Below are positions 1-9,491 of a stretch of 64,000 nucleotides of DNA, one piece after another. Position numbers and translations under genes: made by a program. The stretch lies in the NCBI RefSeq assembly GCF_020595055.1, contig NZ_JAJDOO010000024.1, positions 1-64,000 on the forward strand, in the 5' to 3' direction. Every line of letters starts with the position of its first letter. Position 1 is the stretch's first letter. The notes beneath the pieces were generated by a model, which ran no database searches, was not told where the DNA came from, and was given only the letters and a program-made list of their open reading frames with translations. This stretch comes from Desulfosporosinus shakirovi (GTDB lineage: Bacteria > Bacillota > Desulfitobacteriia > Desulfitobacteriales > Desulfitobacteriaceae).

Positions 1-247
1 GCTGATCTGCCTTTAGGAATTCGGATGGTTTTTGCGAACATTTATTGACACTATCCTTATGTCCTCTTATTCATTCGATTATTTGAATGTTATTTGGATG
101 TTATATAGATAATGGGAAGTTATAGTTATACAAATATAAGGCATTGCTCCTATTTTTCACCCTATCTTTTAATAAATCCAAATTTAATCGACTTTTCTTA
201 CTGTAAGACTATCTTTCTCCATAATAGCATTTAGCAAACGGATGTCA

Positions 248-1387
248 TTAGCGGTTCGCGACGATTTTCGAGTATGCACTGGAAACCGCTGCAACAATTT
301 TCTCGGCTTCTTCTGCGGTATTATACCTTCCGTATGAGATGCGAATTGATGATTTCGCTTGTTGTTCAGTCAATCCCAATGCAAGCAGAACGTGCGATGG
401 AGTGTCTTTGCCAGAATTACAAGCAGAACTCGTGGAAACGCAAATTCCCTTCATGTCCAGCAAGTGCATCACAGCTTCACCAGAAACATAAGGAACGGTT
501 ATGTTCACAATACCCGGTAACCGCATTGCACCTTCGCCATTGATGCAAATTTCAGGGATTACTTCTTTCAGTCTTTTGATGGTAATCTTAACTAAATCGG
601 AGAGTTTTTCTCTCATCTCAGTAATATCAGCTACACTTTCCTCAAGCGCACAACCTAATGCGACTATTCCTGCAACATTTTCAGTTCCGGCGCGAAGTCC
701 TTGTTCCTGTTCACCACCAAATACTAATGGTGGCAATTTCAGACCTGACCGCTTATACAATATCCCAGTACCTTTCGCCCCGTTAAACTTATGGGCAGAT
801 GCAGACAAAAAATCAATCTGCAAGTCATGAACATCTATAGGAATATGTCCTGCCGCTTGAACTGCATCGGTATGAAATAAAATTCCCCTCTCATTTAGAA
901 GTTTTCCAATTTCCTCTATTGGCTGGATTGTTCCAACTTCGTTATTGGCAAACATAATAGATACAAGTTTTGTGGTCGGCTTTATTGCCGATTTCACATC
1001 GTTTACCGAAATACACCCATTGCTGTCTACTGGCAAATATGTAACCTCTACACCGCATTGCTCAAGTGCATGGCAAGCATTCAACACGGAGTGATGTTCA
1101 ATAGATGATGTAATAATATGAACTGCCTCACTGCAATAAGCTTCCGCAATACTTCGAAAGACCCAGCTATTCGCTTCCGACCCGCCGGAGGTAAATGTGA
1201 TTTCAGATGGTTCTGCACCGATAGCCACGGCAACTTGCCGTCTTGACCGTACAATAGCTCGCTTTGCTTTTGTTCCAAGCGAATATTGGCTCGAAGCGTT
1301 ACCATACTGATCCCTCAAAAACGGAAGCATATTTTCAAAAGCCAAATCAGATATTCTTGTTGTGGCAGCATTATCAGCATAAATCAC
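248..1387 (-). CDS. Cysteine desulfurase (IscS/NifS/DndA-like), BREX-associated
   Basis: PLP-dependent class V aminotransferase fold enzyme that would take sulfur from cysteine as a persulfide. Seen: N-terminal YADNAATT, the PLP lysine in SAHKFNGAKG (about residue 200) and the active-site cysteine in SSACNSGKD (about residue 323). About 379 aa, normal for the family. I chose the GTG start at 1387 because an AGGGGG ribosome site lies 6-7 nt upstream and the protein then begins at the conserved motif; longer versions run into the preceding small gene. It is the last gene of the BREX-like operon, 10 nt after the 65-aa CxxC protein. Inference: it supplies sulfur to the PAPS-reductase-like BrxP, as DndA does for DndC. 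A housekeeping Fe-S role is the alternative. Confidence 0.9.
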   Translation of the reverse strand: MIYADNAATTRISDLAFENMLPFLRDQYGNASSQYSLGTKAKRAIVRSRRQVAVAIGAEPSEITFTSGGSEANSWVFRSIAEAYCSEAVHIITSSIEHHSVLNACHALEQCGVEVTYLPVDSNGCISVNDVKSAIKPTTKLVSIMFANNEVGTIQPIEEIGKLLNERGILFHTDAVQAAGHIPIDVHDLQIDFLSASAHKFNGAKGTGILYKRSGLKLPPLVFGGEQEQGLRAGTENVAGIVALGCALEESVADITEMREKLSDLVKITIKRLKEVIPEICINGEGAMRLPGIVNITVPYVSGEAVMHLLDMKGICVSTSSACNSGKDTPSHVLLALGLTEQQAKSSIRISYGRYNTAEEAEKIVAAVSSAYSKIVANR

Positions 1388-1397
1388 AATTTTCCCC

Positions 1398-1595
1398 CTA
1401 AAACAGAATACAGCCTTGCTCTTTGAACTCTTCAATCTTTACTAACAGAAATTCAGTATCCACTTCCAAATATTCCGCAAGGCAATCAAGACAATAGAAA
1501 TACTTGGAGTTTTTATCCAGCAGTTTCTTTGTCAGCCCGATTTCATTTTTATTTAGGTTTTCTTTTCCGCAAACATAACAGCTTTTCTTATCCAA
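1398..1595 (-). CDS. 65-aa two-CxxC (zinc-ribbon-like) protein in BREX operon
   Basis: Not recognised as a named family. The protein has CYVCGK near its N terminus, YCLDCLAEYL about 30 residues later, and one more cysteine four residues from the C terminus, so it looks like a small zinc- or Fe-S-binding ribbon followed by a helical tail. I place the start at a TTG four bases after the brxL stop, because GAGGTG at the end of brxL is correctly spaced for it; upstream in-frame codons would lie inside brxL. It sits between brxL and the cysteine desulfurase with almost no gaps, so it is co-transcribed. A sulfur carrier or modification accessory role is only inference from context. Confidence 0.6.
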   Translation of the reverse strand: MDKKSCYVCGKENLNKNEIGLTKKLLDKNSKYFYCLDCLAEYLEVDTEFLLVKIEEFKEQGCILF

Positions 1596-1599
1596 AGTA

Positions 1600-3090
1600 T
1601 CACACCTCTTGTTCTTCTTTGTCTGCTCGGACACTGAATACAGGAATATCCTTACCTCTATACTCCTCATCAAGAACACCAAGTTGATATTTTATGGTAT
1701 CACGCATCTTACGTGCTCTATCAAGGCAATACCGCTTAAATTCACGAGCAGTAATATCGCTGGGTTGGCGCACATTGGGAAACAGCAACTTAAGATAGGC
1801 AGTCGCAATACGTTTGACAGCTTCAGTATCACGTGTATCTGCTGCTTCGGGAACTTCAATAAGTTCATCTACAATAGCTCGATAACTCATATCTTCACGT
1901 AGCTCGTGAAGTATTGAGCAAAAATATTCCGAATTTAACGCCCAACCTGCAACCTTTAGGTCATCATTCATTCGTGGTATGTTCCAACCCTTGATAAATC
2001 CGTGGAAGCGTTCTATCAGTGCCGATTCATGGAACACGGACGGCAACTCTTTAAACATATTGCTATAACCATCAGCATCCATTGTTTCTTTCCTTATGTT
2101 TCCACAAAGAATAACGCCAGCATCAGCAGTTCCTTCGTAGTTACCAACCGTAAAAATACCTGATTCAAGGTAGCCTTTTAATGCTGCTCGCATTTCATCT
2201 GCATCAGTAAATGATATGGTCTGCACTTCGTCAAGGGTTATGAAATCATTTCCTGACACCAGACCAACTGTACGCTTGTTTTGGTCGTAGAACATTTTCG
2301 CACGACTCATAATACCGCCGCTTGAAAGCCACCCATAACGGCTAACACGACCAAAAAGATACGACTTACCAGTTCCCTTTGGAGCAAGTTCTATGAGATT
2401 CAGGCGTTTCTCCACAAAAGGAAGCAAACGAGTTAGCATTGTTAGCTTCTTTTCCTCATCACCAAGGTATCCGCTTGCGTTGTAGTCTACCGCTCCTAAC
2501 AGGACATCAATCCATTCAGATGTGTTGAACTCCCTACGAGCATCTTTGTAATAGTCAATATCTATTGTATATGGGCAGAATGTTTTAAATGCTGTTAGCT
2601 TGATTTTACCCCTATTCGCTCCTTTGGCTCTGTTTTTTTGAAACTCCATATCATAGTCATCCGGGGGACGATAACCTATCTCAACCATGCCCCAAGTTTC
2701 ACGACCGCGCACCAAATCATCCTTACACGTTTGCCAAACTACATCCTCAATGATTGTGTCTTTGCTCGACAATCCGAAGTCCGGCAAAGCAAAGGACACT
2801 TCTCCTGTTTTGATGTCGATATCTATGGAAACCTTAGCCAGAAATTTTACACGCTCATGTTCAATTATCACTCGATTTTTTATAGAGGTCCAGTCATCCT
2901 TGCGAGGCAAGTAAGTACGCACAAAACGCACCAATTCGTCAGAATCGAAATAACCATTTTCGTCCTCAAATTTCTTTAGGAGCCAGTCACGCATAAAAGA
3001 CGGCAGACTCAGTGCAGAAAAGAAGTTACTTTTCTTGAGGTCTTTATAGACGACCATCTCATCAAAGCAATTTCTGAGTTTCTCTATCAT
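1600..3090 (-). CDS. brxL: BREX protein BrxL (AAA+ ATPase, short form)
   Basis: AAA+ ATPase of phage-defence BREX loci. Seen: Walker A PKGTGKSYLF at about residues 237-246, Walker B-like FITLDEVQ, and a sensor-like GVILCGN stretch. At 496 aa it is shorter than the roughly 680-aa BrxL of type 1 systems, and I see no convincing C-terminal Lon-type Ser/Lys protease region; it ends in a charged tail. ATG at 3090 follows AGGAGGTG with good spacing (a TTG one codon earlier is less likely). It follows pglZ by 13 nt. Family known from BREX; the exact role in type 4 systems is not deducible here. Confidence 0.85.
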   Translation of the reverse strand: MIEKLRNCFDEMVVYKDLKKSNFFSALSLPSFMRDWLLKKFEDENGYFDSDELVRFVRTYLPRKDDWTSIKNRVIIEHERVKFLAKVSIDIDIKTGEVSFALPDFGLSSKDTIIEDVVWQTCKDDLVRGRETWGMVEIGYRPPDDYDMEFQKNRAKGANRGKIKLTAFKTFCPYTIDIDYYKDARREFNTSEWIDVLLGAVDYNASGYLGDEEKKLTMLTRLLPFVEKRLNLIELAPKGTGKSYLFGRVSRYGWLSSGGIMSRAKMFYDQNKRTVGLVSGNDFITLDEVQTISFTDADEMRAALKGYLESGIFTVGNYEGTADAGVILCGNIRKETMDADGYSNMFKELPSVFHESALIERFHGFIKGWNIPRMNDDLKVAGWALNSEYFCSILHELREDMSYRAIVDELIEVPEAADTRDTEAVKRIATAYLKLLFPNVRQPSDITAREFKRYCLDRARKMRDTIKYQLGVLDEEYRGKDIPVFSVRADKEEQEV

Positions 3091-3103
3091 CAAAATTCAC
3101 CTC

Positions 3104-5350
3104 CTAAAATAAGTCGAATAAATTGTCAAAATCGTCATTAGATTTTCCGCTCTTACCTTTCGCCTTAATCAAAACTTGACCGATTAAATCATCTCCTGCA
3201 TAAACATCTGCTGGATAGTCACCAGCACGTTTTGTATCAGGAAGAGCGACCTCATAATGATTCTCATCTGTAGGCAAGGCGATATAACGCTTGCCATTCA
3301 ATACAAGCGACACATCACTCAGTGTAGTATTGATAAACAATGTTATATTTGTTCCGGTACGGAAATCTACTGTTACATCATCCTCCACAAGTTTCACTGT
3401 TACATTGGCTTTTTTCAATGTAAGTTCAATAATCGGAATTACTACTTCCTCAAGAGAAGCACCTCCGTGAACTTCAACATTAGCCGCACGACTTCCTTTG
3501 AATCTGCCATAATCAGCAAGAACAAGGTATCCCTTCTCTGCTGCTGCAAATGGTAAATCATATGGTTCAAATAACTTACAGCAACGACCGGAATGCTCGC
3601 CTTTGGTATCTGTATCATACTTTTCTTCTTTACGGCGAAGAACGGCAAGTCGGGAAGCTCCGTGGTCGCTTGCTATTACAAAGTGCTTACAGCGACGTAA
3701 AGCCAGTTCAGTGGCAGCCCTATCAATAACCTCAGCAATTATTTCTAATTCTTTAACGAGATGAATAGGCATTTCGTTAATTGTAAAGTTATATCCCCCA
3801 GCATCCTTATGTTTCGTTTCATCAAGTGTATCCAACTTTTCCTTTTTTCCTGTCCAATCATCGTAGAAACTGCGATTCATTTCAGTTATAGTCGGCAAAT
3901 CAGCACGAGCAATGTTTATGGAAATTGAAAGTCCTCGATTGCGTGCCAATTCTGAAATATATGCCAGATATTCAACTCCGAGAGCATCAAGCCAAAATAG
4001 GAATGATTCATTCTTGTCAAAAGTATTGATAATCTCGCTCCGTTGGGGAAGCAGATTATATTTGCGAAGTATGGAAAGTTCATCTACCTTAGTCAAAAAA
4101 TCTTCTTCAAGGGCATTAGAAATCTTTTGGCGTTTATAAGCATCGAAATAGTCGGTCAGTAAGGCAGATAATTCGCCACAATTAAATATATACTGCTTCT
4201 GGTACGCTTCTAACGCAGGATACTTATCAGAAATTTGTGGAACAAATCCATTTTTTGCAACCCATGAAATTATTTCTTCTCGCTCAGTTTTCGTCCTGTC
4301 CGTGAGCTTATATATGCCTTCGGAAGGGTCTTTCCGATTATTGATGACAAAATCCGCAATATCCGGCTCAGGAAACTTTTCTACAAGGATTTTCCTTTCT
4401 GCATAGAAGTCCGAAAAGCGCTTGTCTGTATGATGAATGTCGATTATTTCATTCAGCACATTTGCTCTAAAGTCCTCGAAACAACTTGTTTTTTCTGCTA
4501 CAAATCGAAGATAGGTGTTTTTAAGTGCAGTTGCCTTTTGCTTTATTGCTATGAAGTACAACCAGTTTCTAAAATCACTACCCGAGATACGAGCATAAAA
4601 ATTCGTTTCAAGGTTTCCACTATAACCATATTTATCGAAAATTTTATCAACAGTGCTGTCCTCCTGATTAAGTTCCGAGAGCAACTCAGACCACTGAGTA
4701 TCGCTGCCACAAGAACGAGGCAGTCCAAAGCCGAGAATAGTGAACTTTATACCTTCATAGGCATTGTTAATTCTGTGTATTGTAAACAAGGCATTATCGA
4801 GTTGCGCGGCTGTGTTGACAACGACATTTCCACACTCTCCATCTTCAAGCTTTGAGAGCATAGCTTGAAAACCTTGTTCTGCTGACAATCCAACAGAAGG
4901 GGATGAAAGAGTAAACGACAAATCACAGACCGCATTGTCTACAACGCTAAAGCGGCGGTTATCAAAGCGAGGGTCTGCTTGTAAATCTGCAATTTGTGTA
5001 ACAAGCCCACGCAATACAAATACAACCTTTGCTCCGCCGATATTCATATCTTTTAGATACGATAAAACATTTGCTGCTTCTACATTTCCTTTAAAGCCCA
5101 AATACTCGCCAAGGCCTAATATGAGCAACTTTTTGTCCTTTACATTGACATCGGCTGTTTTGATATGCTCAAATAACTCGTCAGTATCCGGAAATTTGTC
5201 ATATTGGCAAAAGGTACTTACTCTGACAGGAACAAATCCGAGAATGGAAAGTTCCTCAACGACAGAAGTAAGCTGTCCGTCGCTTACAAACAAGAAATAT
5301 GGTGTTTTGACAGACGAAGTTAAGTATCTGCTTACCGCTTCAAGTTGCAT
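3104..5350 (-). CDS. pglZ: BREX protein PglZ (alkaline-phosphatase superfamily)
   Basis: PglZ is the signature protein of BREX systems and belongs to the alkaline phosphatase/phosphodiesterase superfamily. Seen: an N-terminal region with FLFVSDGQ, a metal-site-like VIASDHGASRL about three quarters in, and the typical HGGASLEEVVIPII near the C terminus. About 748 aa, usual size. The start is ATG at 5350, one base after the brxC stop codon, with GGGGGTGG upstream inside brxC; the possible upstream GTG would overlap brxC. Tight spacing with brxC and brxL shows one operon. The C-terminal about 100 residues look like a beta-rich domain rich in valine and threonine. Confidence 0.9.
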   Translation of the reverse strand: MQLEAVSRYLTSSVKTPYFLFVSDGQLTSVVEELSILGFVPVRVSTFCQYDKFPDTDELFEHIKTADVNVKDKKLLILGLGEYLGFKGNVEAANVLSYLKDMNIGGAKVVFVLRGLVTQIADLQADPRFDNRRFSVVDNAVCDLSFTLSSPSVGLSAEQGFQAMLSKLEDGECGNVVVNTAAQLDNALFTIHRINNAYEGIKFTILGFGLPRSCGSDTQWSELLSELNQEDSTVDKIFDKYGYSGNLETNFYARISGSDFRNWLYFIAIKQKATALKNTYLRFVAEKTSCFEDFRANVLNEIIDIHHTDKRFSDFYAERKILVEKFPEPDIADFVINNRKDPSEGIYKLTDRTKTEREEIISWVAKNGFVPQISDKYPALEAYQKQYIFNCGELSALLTDYFDAYKRQKISNALEEDFLTKVDELSILRKYNLLPQRSEIINTFDKNESFLFWLDALGVEYLAYISELARNRGLSISINIARADLPTITEMNRSFYDDWTGKKEKLDTLDETKHKDAGGYNFTINEMPIHLVKELEIIAEVIDRAATELALRRCKHFVIASDHGASRLAVLRRKEEKYDTDTKGEHSGRCCKLFEPYDLPFAAAEKGYLVLADYGRFKGSRAANVEVHGGASLEEVVIPIIELTLKKANVTVKLVEDDVTVDFRTGTNITLFINTTLSDVSLVLNGKRYIALPTDENHYEVALPDTKRAGDYPADVYAGDDLIGQVLIKAKGKSGKSNDDFDNLFDLF

Positions 5351-5351
5351 C

Positions 5352-8300
5352 TTATTTTCCACCCCCACTTGCTAATATTTCAATTCCCACTGCCATACTT
5401 TCCTTAACAAGTCGTTTAAGATACTGCTTCAACTGTTGTAGATCATCCATTTCATCAATTTTATGGAGAGCTTTATCGCTGCCGCCGGAATTATATTCAG
5501 CTTCAGCCAGTTGTTTTACTTTATTCTTAACTGTTGGATTCCCATACCAGCCATAAGTATCTCCTTCAATCGACAAATGTTCAAGTGCATCTCTCACTTT
5601 GCCCAATTCAGGAAGCATTGCTCGGTACTCGCCAATAATGTCACGCACAAAAGCAACATTGCACTTTTCTTCATCAGATAAGACATCGAAGAGTTCTGTA
5701 GTTTCTAAGAATTCAAGTGCTGCTTTGATTTCAGCATCAGTTCCCCAACTCCTGTTTAGGGTTTCAAATGACTTTTTCGCAGCACCAAACTCAGCTTCTG
5801 AAACACAACATAATATAGGTGTTCTATGATGAACTGACCAGTCGTGAGGGTTCTTTGTGCCTGTTTTGTCCCTCCAGAGCTTAAAAAGCTGAGTTTTTAA
5901 TTGACTTTTGCGATATTCCTCTGCAGCTTCTTTAACCTTTGAATTGCAGTCTGTTTTTGACAGTTCATATAGACCTACCGATGAATTTCCTTTTACATCG
6001 TTGATGTCATTGACACTCAAATTTTCAAGATAAAGTGCATAGACTTCAGCAAAAATTCTTTTGTCATTATTCAGCAAGTCCTTGATTTCTGCACTATGTT
6101 CTGTTAACCCCAACAAAAAAACTTTCAGTTGGTCGGGCAGCACATCTGAATGCTGATATACTTTCAATAGTGTATCAAATACCTTTGAGAGGGTAGGGTA
6201 TTTTACGCGTAGTGTTTCACAGGAGATACCAAGAAATTTTAAACGCTCACGCCATTCCTTAAAAGCTTCTGACAGTGAGTGTGCTGAAGTATCTAAGATT
6301 GCATTACTTTTCTTTACTATGCCATATTCGGTCAGCAACTTACGGATTTCGTCTTCTCCAGTCTGTTTATCCCATAAGCACGAATGTTTAACTCCAAACA
6401 ATTTGCGAATGTCAGCAATTACATTGTCTTCTGCATCGATTTCCTTGGCAAGCTCCATTATCCTGCCACCCTCAAACGAACGCAAATATTCTTCCATTCC
6501 TTTGCGACATTTATCGCTTTTCAGTAGTGCGAATAAGTTATCGGCAAGAGTAGGTTTTGTAGATGCAATTTTCCCAATCTCAACAGCCTTTGTATGTGCT
6601 TCATTTCCTTCTTTTTGAACAAGCTCAATATATTTTCGAACAACATCAAAGACCCCTGCTGCATCAATCTCCTCAAGCCCCCATACAGGCAAACCTAAAC
6701 CACGCATTTTTACCGTAACCGCAGAAGCCGCTTGTCCGACAGATGAACACGAATTTGGAATAATGTCCCATGCTTTTTCGGTAAGCTCATAGAATGCTTT
6801 CTCATCAGGGGTCATCTTTACAATGTAAGTCGGCTTCGGTGTCTTTCCAATGTAGTTACCTATCATTTCTGCAAGCTTGTCCGGTGTCATAGGCTCATGT
6901 CCACTAGATGAATCGCTGTAACGATACGGCTCACTACCGTATTCTTTCAACAAGAAACCTGTTATAAATGCGGACAGATTGCATGGAGCAAAGCCATACT
7001 TGTTTTCGAGGAAGTCATATATTTCGCCAATGGAAATCTGTCCACTCTGGAATGCATCCTCAATAAGTTTATCTACTTCAATTTTAATTTTTGTGATACT
7101 AAGCGAGGAAACAGTTGGATTCTCCCAATATCTATCCATATTCCACACAGTAGGCAGAACGTGTTTCTCTATGCCCACGACAACACCACTTGTACTTTGG
7201 GTAATGCCGCCTTTAGCCGATGGTTTCGCCTGTGTCAGTTTCATCTGATTCTCTGTGAGATTTTTGGCAAAATCAAACACAAGCGGAAAACGGGTGGTAA
7301 CAATAGTTTGAAGAACACTTGTTACTCCTTGCCCGTTACCCAGCTTTTCACCTTCCTGATTCGTATATGTATAAACAACAAAGTGGCCATTGTAAATACG
7401 GTTTTTCCATTCTTGGTCTAATACGCGACGGGCCTTATCCGAGTTCTCCCGTGATGACGTATTGTTATTTCCATTGTAATACATTGCCATTGCAGAAAAT
7501 TCCACATACTGCTCGAACGCTTCCATTCCAAGCGGAGTTGATAGTGCATCTATAAATACAATATTCTCATATTGCTTATCTGTAATGACCTCTTTAATTG
7601 TCTTGCGGAATCCGGCAGCTTCAGTTTCGTCTTTTGAAAATGCGATAACAGCGTGAAAGTTCCAGCCCGTTGCTTTATCACGCATAATATTGATTGTGCG
7701 TGTGAAGTCAGTAACTGTTACAGGCGTGATTTTTCCTGTGTTCAGCTCAGATTCAAAACGCAAACGGAGAGCAGGTGAAAGCGACAGCACAGTAGATAGT
7801 CCGCCTTCTGTTACAAGTTTTGATGTTGTACTACTTTGACGAACATCTTTCTTATAGCCGTCAATCTTCGCTTGGTCGCCGGCAAGCACTGCAGCAACAT
7901 AAACAGAACGCCCACCGCTTATCGGATGAAGAACTAATATTCCTTTTTTTTCAAGTCCCTTTGCTAAATTTTTGCAAGACACATCTAAACCAGAGGAGAT
8001 GCCCTCAAACACATAGCTGAGATTTTGTTCTGTAGCCTTAAATAGGTCAATAGCACCACCCAATCGTTGATCTATCGCCTGCATGATAAGTACCGCTTTC
8101 AATACAGCTTGCTCATCTTCTCTCAGATTTTGCTGCTGAGGGAATGTGTCTAAAATAAGTCGTATATCGGAAGTAAGATTATCCTTACCATTTTCGTAGA
8201 AGAAGTTCCACAGCATATCTACAGTGAGCAGTGGATGGTCATCTTCTGGACCTGTGGTTTCAATAAACCATTGAAATGCTTTTACATCATCCATGTTTGA

Positions 8301-9491
8301 AGACTTGATGAAATCAAACATGCTGCGTTGGTTTGACTGGAATGCAGAAGCAATGTTTTTTAGTATCAATGCTGCTATTGGGTGAATCGGCACAATGTTT
8401 TTCATAACTTGTGGGTCTTCAATCTTTGCAGCCTTCATTACCGCTGTTCGTGAAGCAGCAAGTTGTTCATTTAAATCGCCATCCACTAATACATTCCAGC
8501 TATCCTTTGCAGATTGTTTCACATTGAACGCGTGCCCAATAAGCTCAAACGCAATATTGTCCGGAAGAGTTATCTCCGTAAAGTCAAAACGCTGCCTAAC
8601 CACTTTCCATGACTGGTCTTGATTAGACATAACATAATCGGTTTGGTGTGTTACGACTATAAGATAAAACGGTATTTCTTGACATAGAGATACGATATTC
8701 TGAAATTCATCCAGTGAATTGTTGTTTTTAAAATATCCACTGAATTCATCCCAAACAAATACAATTTTTATATCGTTCTGTTTTATGACAGCACGAATCC
8801 ATGCCTTAAGACTCTCAGCATCTAATGAAAATGCTGTAATACCATCTTCGGCAAGACGAAAAAGGTTGTTCATCAGATTTCTTACATCGCCGCTTCTTTG
8901 CAAAGCAGACAGCACTTCATCTGCTGTGGATTGTGAAAAGACCGCTGACCATTTTGGCTTTTTCAGCAGTTCGTCAATGATAAACTTATTTTCTTTAATC
9001 CAAGCGATAGCATTATCCTTTAGCGTATTTTCGCCTAAATGCTTTGCATTTGCCGAGATAAGGGCAGCCTTCAAACTCTCCTGTATAGCAAAGAAAAATT
9101 CGCGCGGAGTGCTGATACCGCCGGAAGCATAACGATGTGCTGTCACTATACCGCGAGACTTATGACCGAGCAGTTTTTGAAGCAAATCGCTATGCTTTTG
9201 TAGTAGCTCATACTTTTTCCAATAGTCTTGAAGCTCATCTTCCGGAGCTTCAAGGATTTTTCTGAGTGCCAACGCACACTGGCTCTTGCCTGTGCCATAT
9301 GCACCATGAATCCAAAGAGAACGCTTTGTGCTACCGCCAAGCATATACTCGGTCTTTTTCAAAAGACTGATAAATGTTTCATGGGGATATGTATTATCCC
9401 AAGGAGCGCCCGCATTGATTGCAGAGTCATCAATGCAAGGAAAATACGCTTCGTCAATATCAAAATACTCACGATACTTGTTATTAGCCAT
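5352..9491 (-). CDS. brxC: BREX protein BrxC (large P-loop ATPase)
   Basis: Very large (1379 aa) ATPase matching the BrxC/PglY family of BREX systems. Seen: Walker A GAYGTGKS at residues 63-70 and a Walker B-like IVFVWDEFSGYF around residue 240, followed by a long helical, charged region with no other motif I recognise. ATG start is preceded by AAGGAGGACG and overlaps the end of brxP by 8 bases, which implies translational coupling. The family is required for defence and, in other types, for methylation; here no methyltransferase (PglX) is present in the operon, which fits the type 4 gene set rather than type 1 or 2. Confidence 0.85.
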   Translation of the reverse strand: MANNKYREYFDIDEAYFPCIDDSAINAGAPWDNTYPHETFISLLKKTEYMLGGSTKRSLWIHGAYGTGKSQCALALRKILEAPEDELQDYWKKYELLQKHSDLLQKLLGHKSRGIVTAHRYASGGISTPREFFFAIQESLKAALISANAKHLGENTLKDNAIAWIKENKFIIDELLKKPKWSAVFSQSTADEVLSALQRSGDVRNLMNNLFRLAEDGITAFSLDAESLKAWIRAVIKQNDIKIVFVWDEFSGYFKNNNSLDEFQNIVSLCQEIPFYLIVVTHQTDYVMSNQDQSWKVVRQRFDFTEITLPDNIAFELIGHAFNVKQSAKDSWNVLVDGDLNEQLAASRTAVMKAAKIEDPQVMKNIVPIHPIAALILKNIASAFQSNQRSMFDFIKSSNMDDVKAFQWFIETTGPEDDHPLLTVDMLWNFFYENGKDNLTSDIRLILDTFPQQQNLREDEQAVLKAVLIMQAIDQRLGGAIDLFKATEQNLSYVFEGISSGLDVSCKNLAKGLEKKGILVLHPISGGRSVYVAAVLAGDQAKIDGYKKDVRQSSTTSKLVTEGGLSTVLSLSPALRLRFESELNTGKITPVTVTDFTRTINIMRDKATGWNFHAVIAFSKDETEAAGFRKTIKEVITDKQYENIVFIDALSTPLGMEAFEQYVEFSAMAMYYNGNNNTSSRENSDKARRVLDQEWKNRIYNGHFVVYTYTNQEGEKLGNGQGVTSVLQTIVTTRFPLVFDFAKNLTENQMKLTQAKPSAKGGITQSTSGVVVGIEKHVLPTVWNMDRYWENPTVSSLSITKIKIEVDKLIEDAFQSGQISIGEIYDFLENKYGFAPCNLSAFITGFLLKEYGSEPYRYSDSSSGHEPMTPDKLAEMIGNYIGKTPKPTYIVKMTPDEKAFYELTEKAWDIIPNSCSSVGQAASAVTVKMRGLGLPVWGLEEIDAAGVFDVVRKYIELVQKEGNEAHTKAVEIGKIASTKPTLADNLFALLKSDKCRKGMEEYLRSFEGGRIMELAKEIDAEDNVIADIRKLFGVKHSCLWDKQTGEDEIRKLLTEYGIVKKSNAILDTSAHSLSEAFKEWRERLKFLGISCETLRVKYPTLSKVFDTLLKVYQHSDVLPDQLKVFLLGLTEHSAEIKDLLNNDKRIFAEVYALYLENLSVNDINDVKGNSSVGLYELSKTDCNSKVKEAAEEYRKSQLKTQLFKLWRDKTGTKNPHDWSVHHRTPILCCVSEAEFGAAKKSFETLNRSWGTDAEIKAALEFLETTELFDVLSDEEKCNVAFVRDIIGEYRAMLPELGKVRDALEHLSIEGDTYGWYGNPTVKNKVKQLAEAEYNSGGSDKALHKIDEMDDLQQLKQYLKRLVKESMAVGIEILASGGGK

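Noticed and set aside
274-830. Plus-strand open frames across the cysteine desulfurase
   Set aside because: They are antisense to a strongly conserved gene, lack ribosome sites and have no recognisable protein features.
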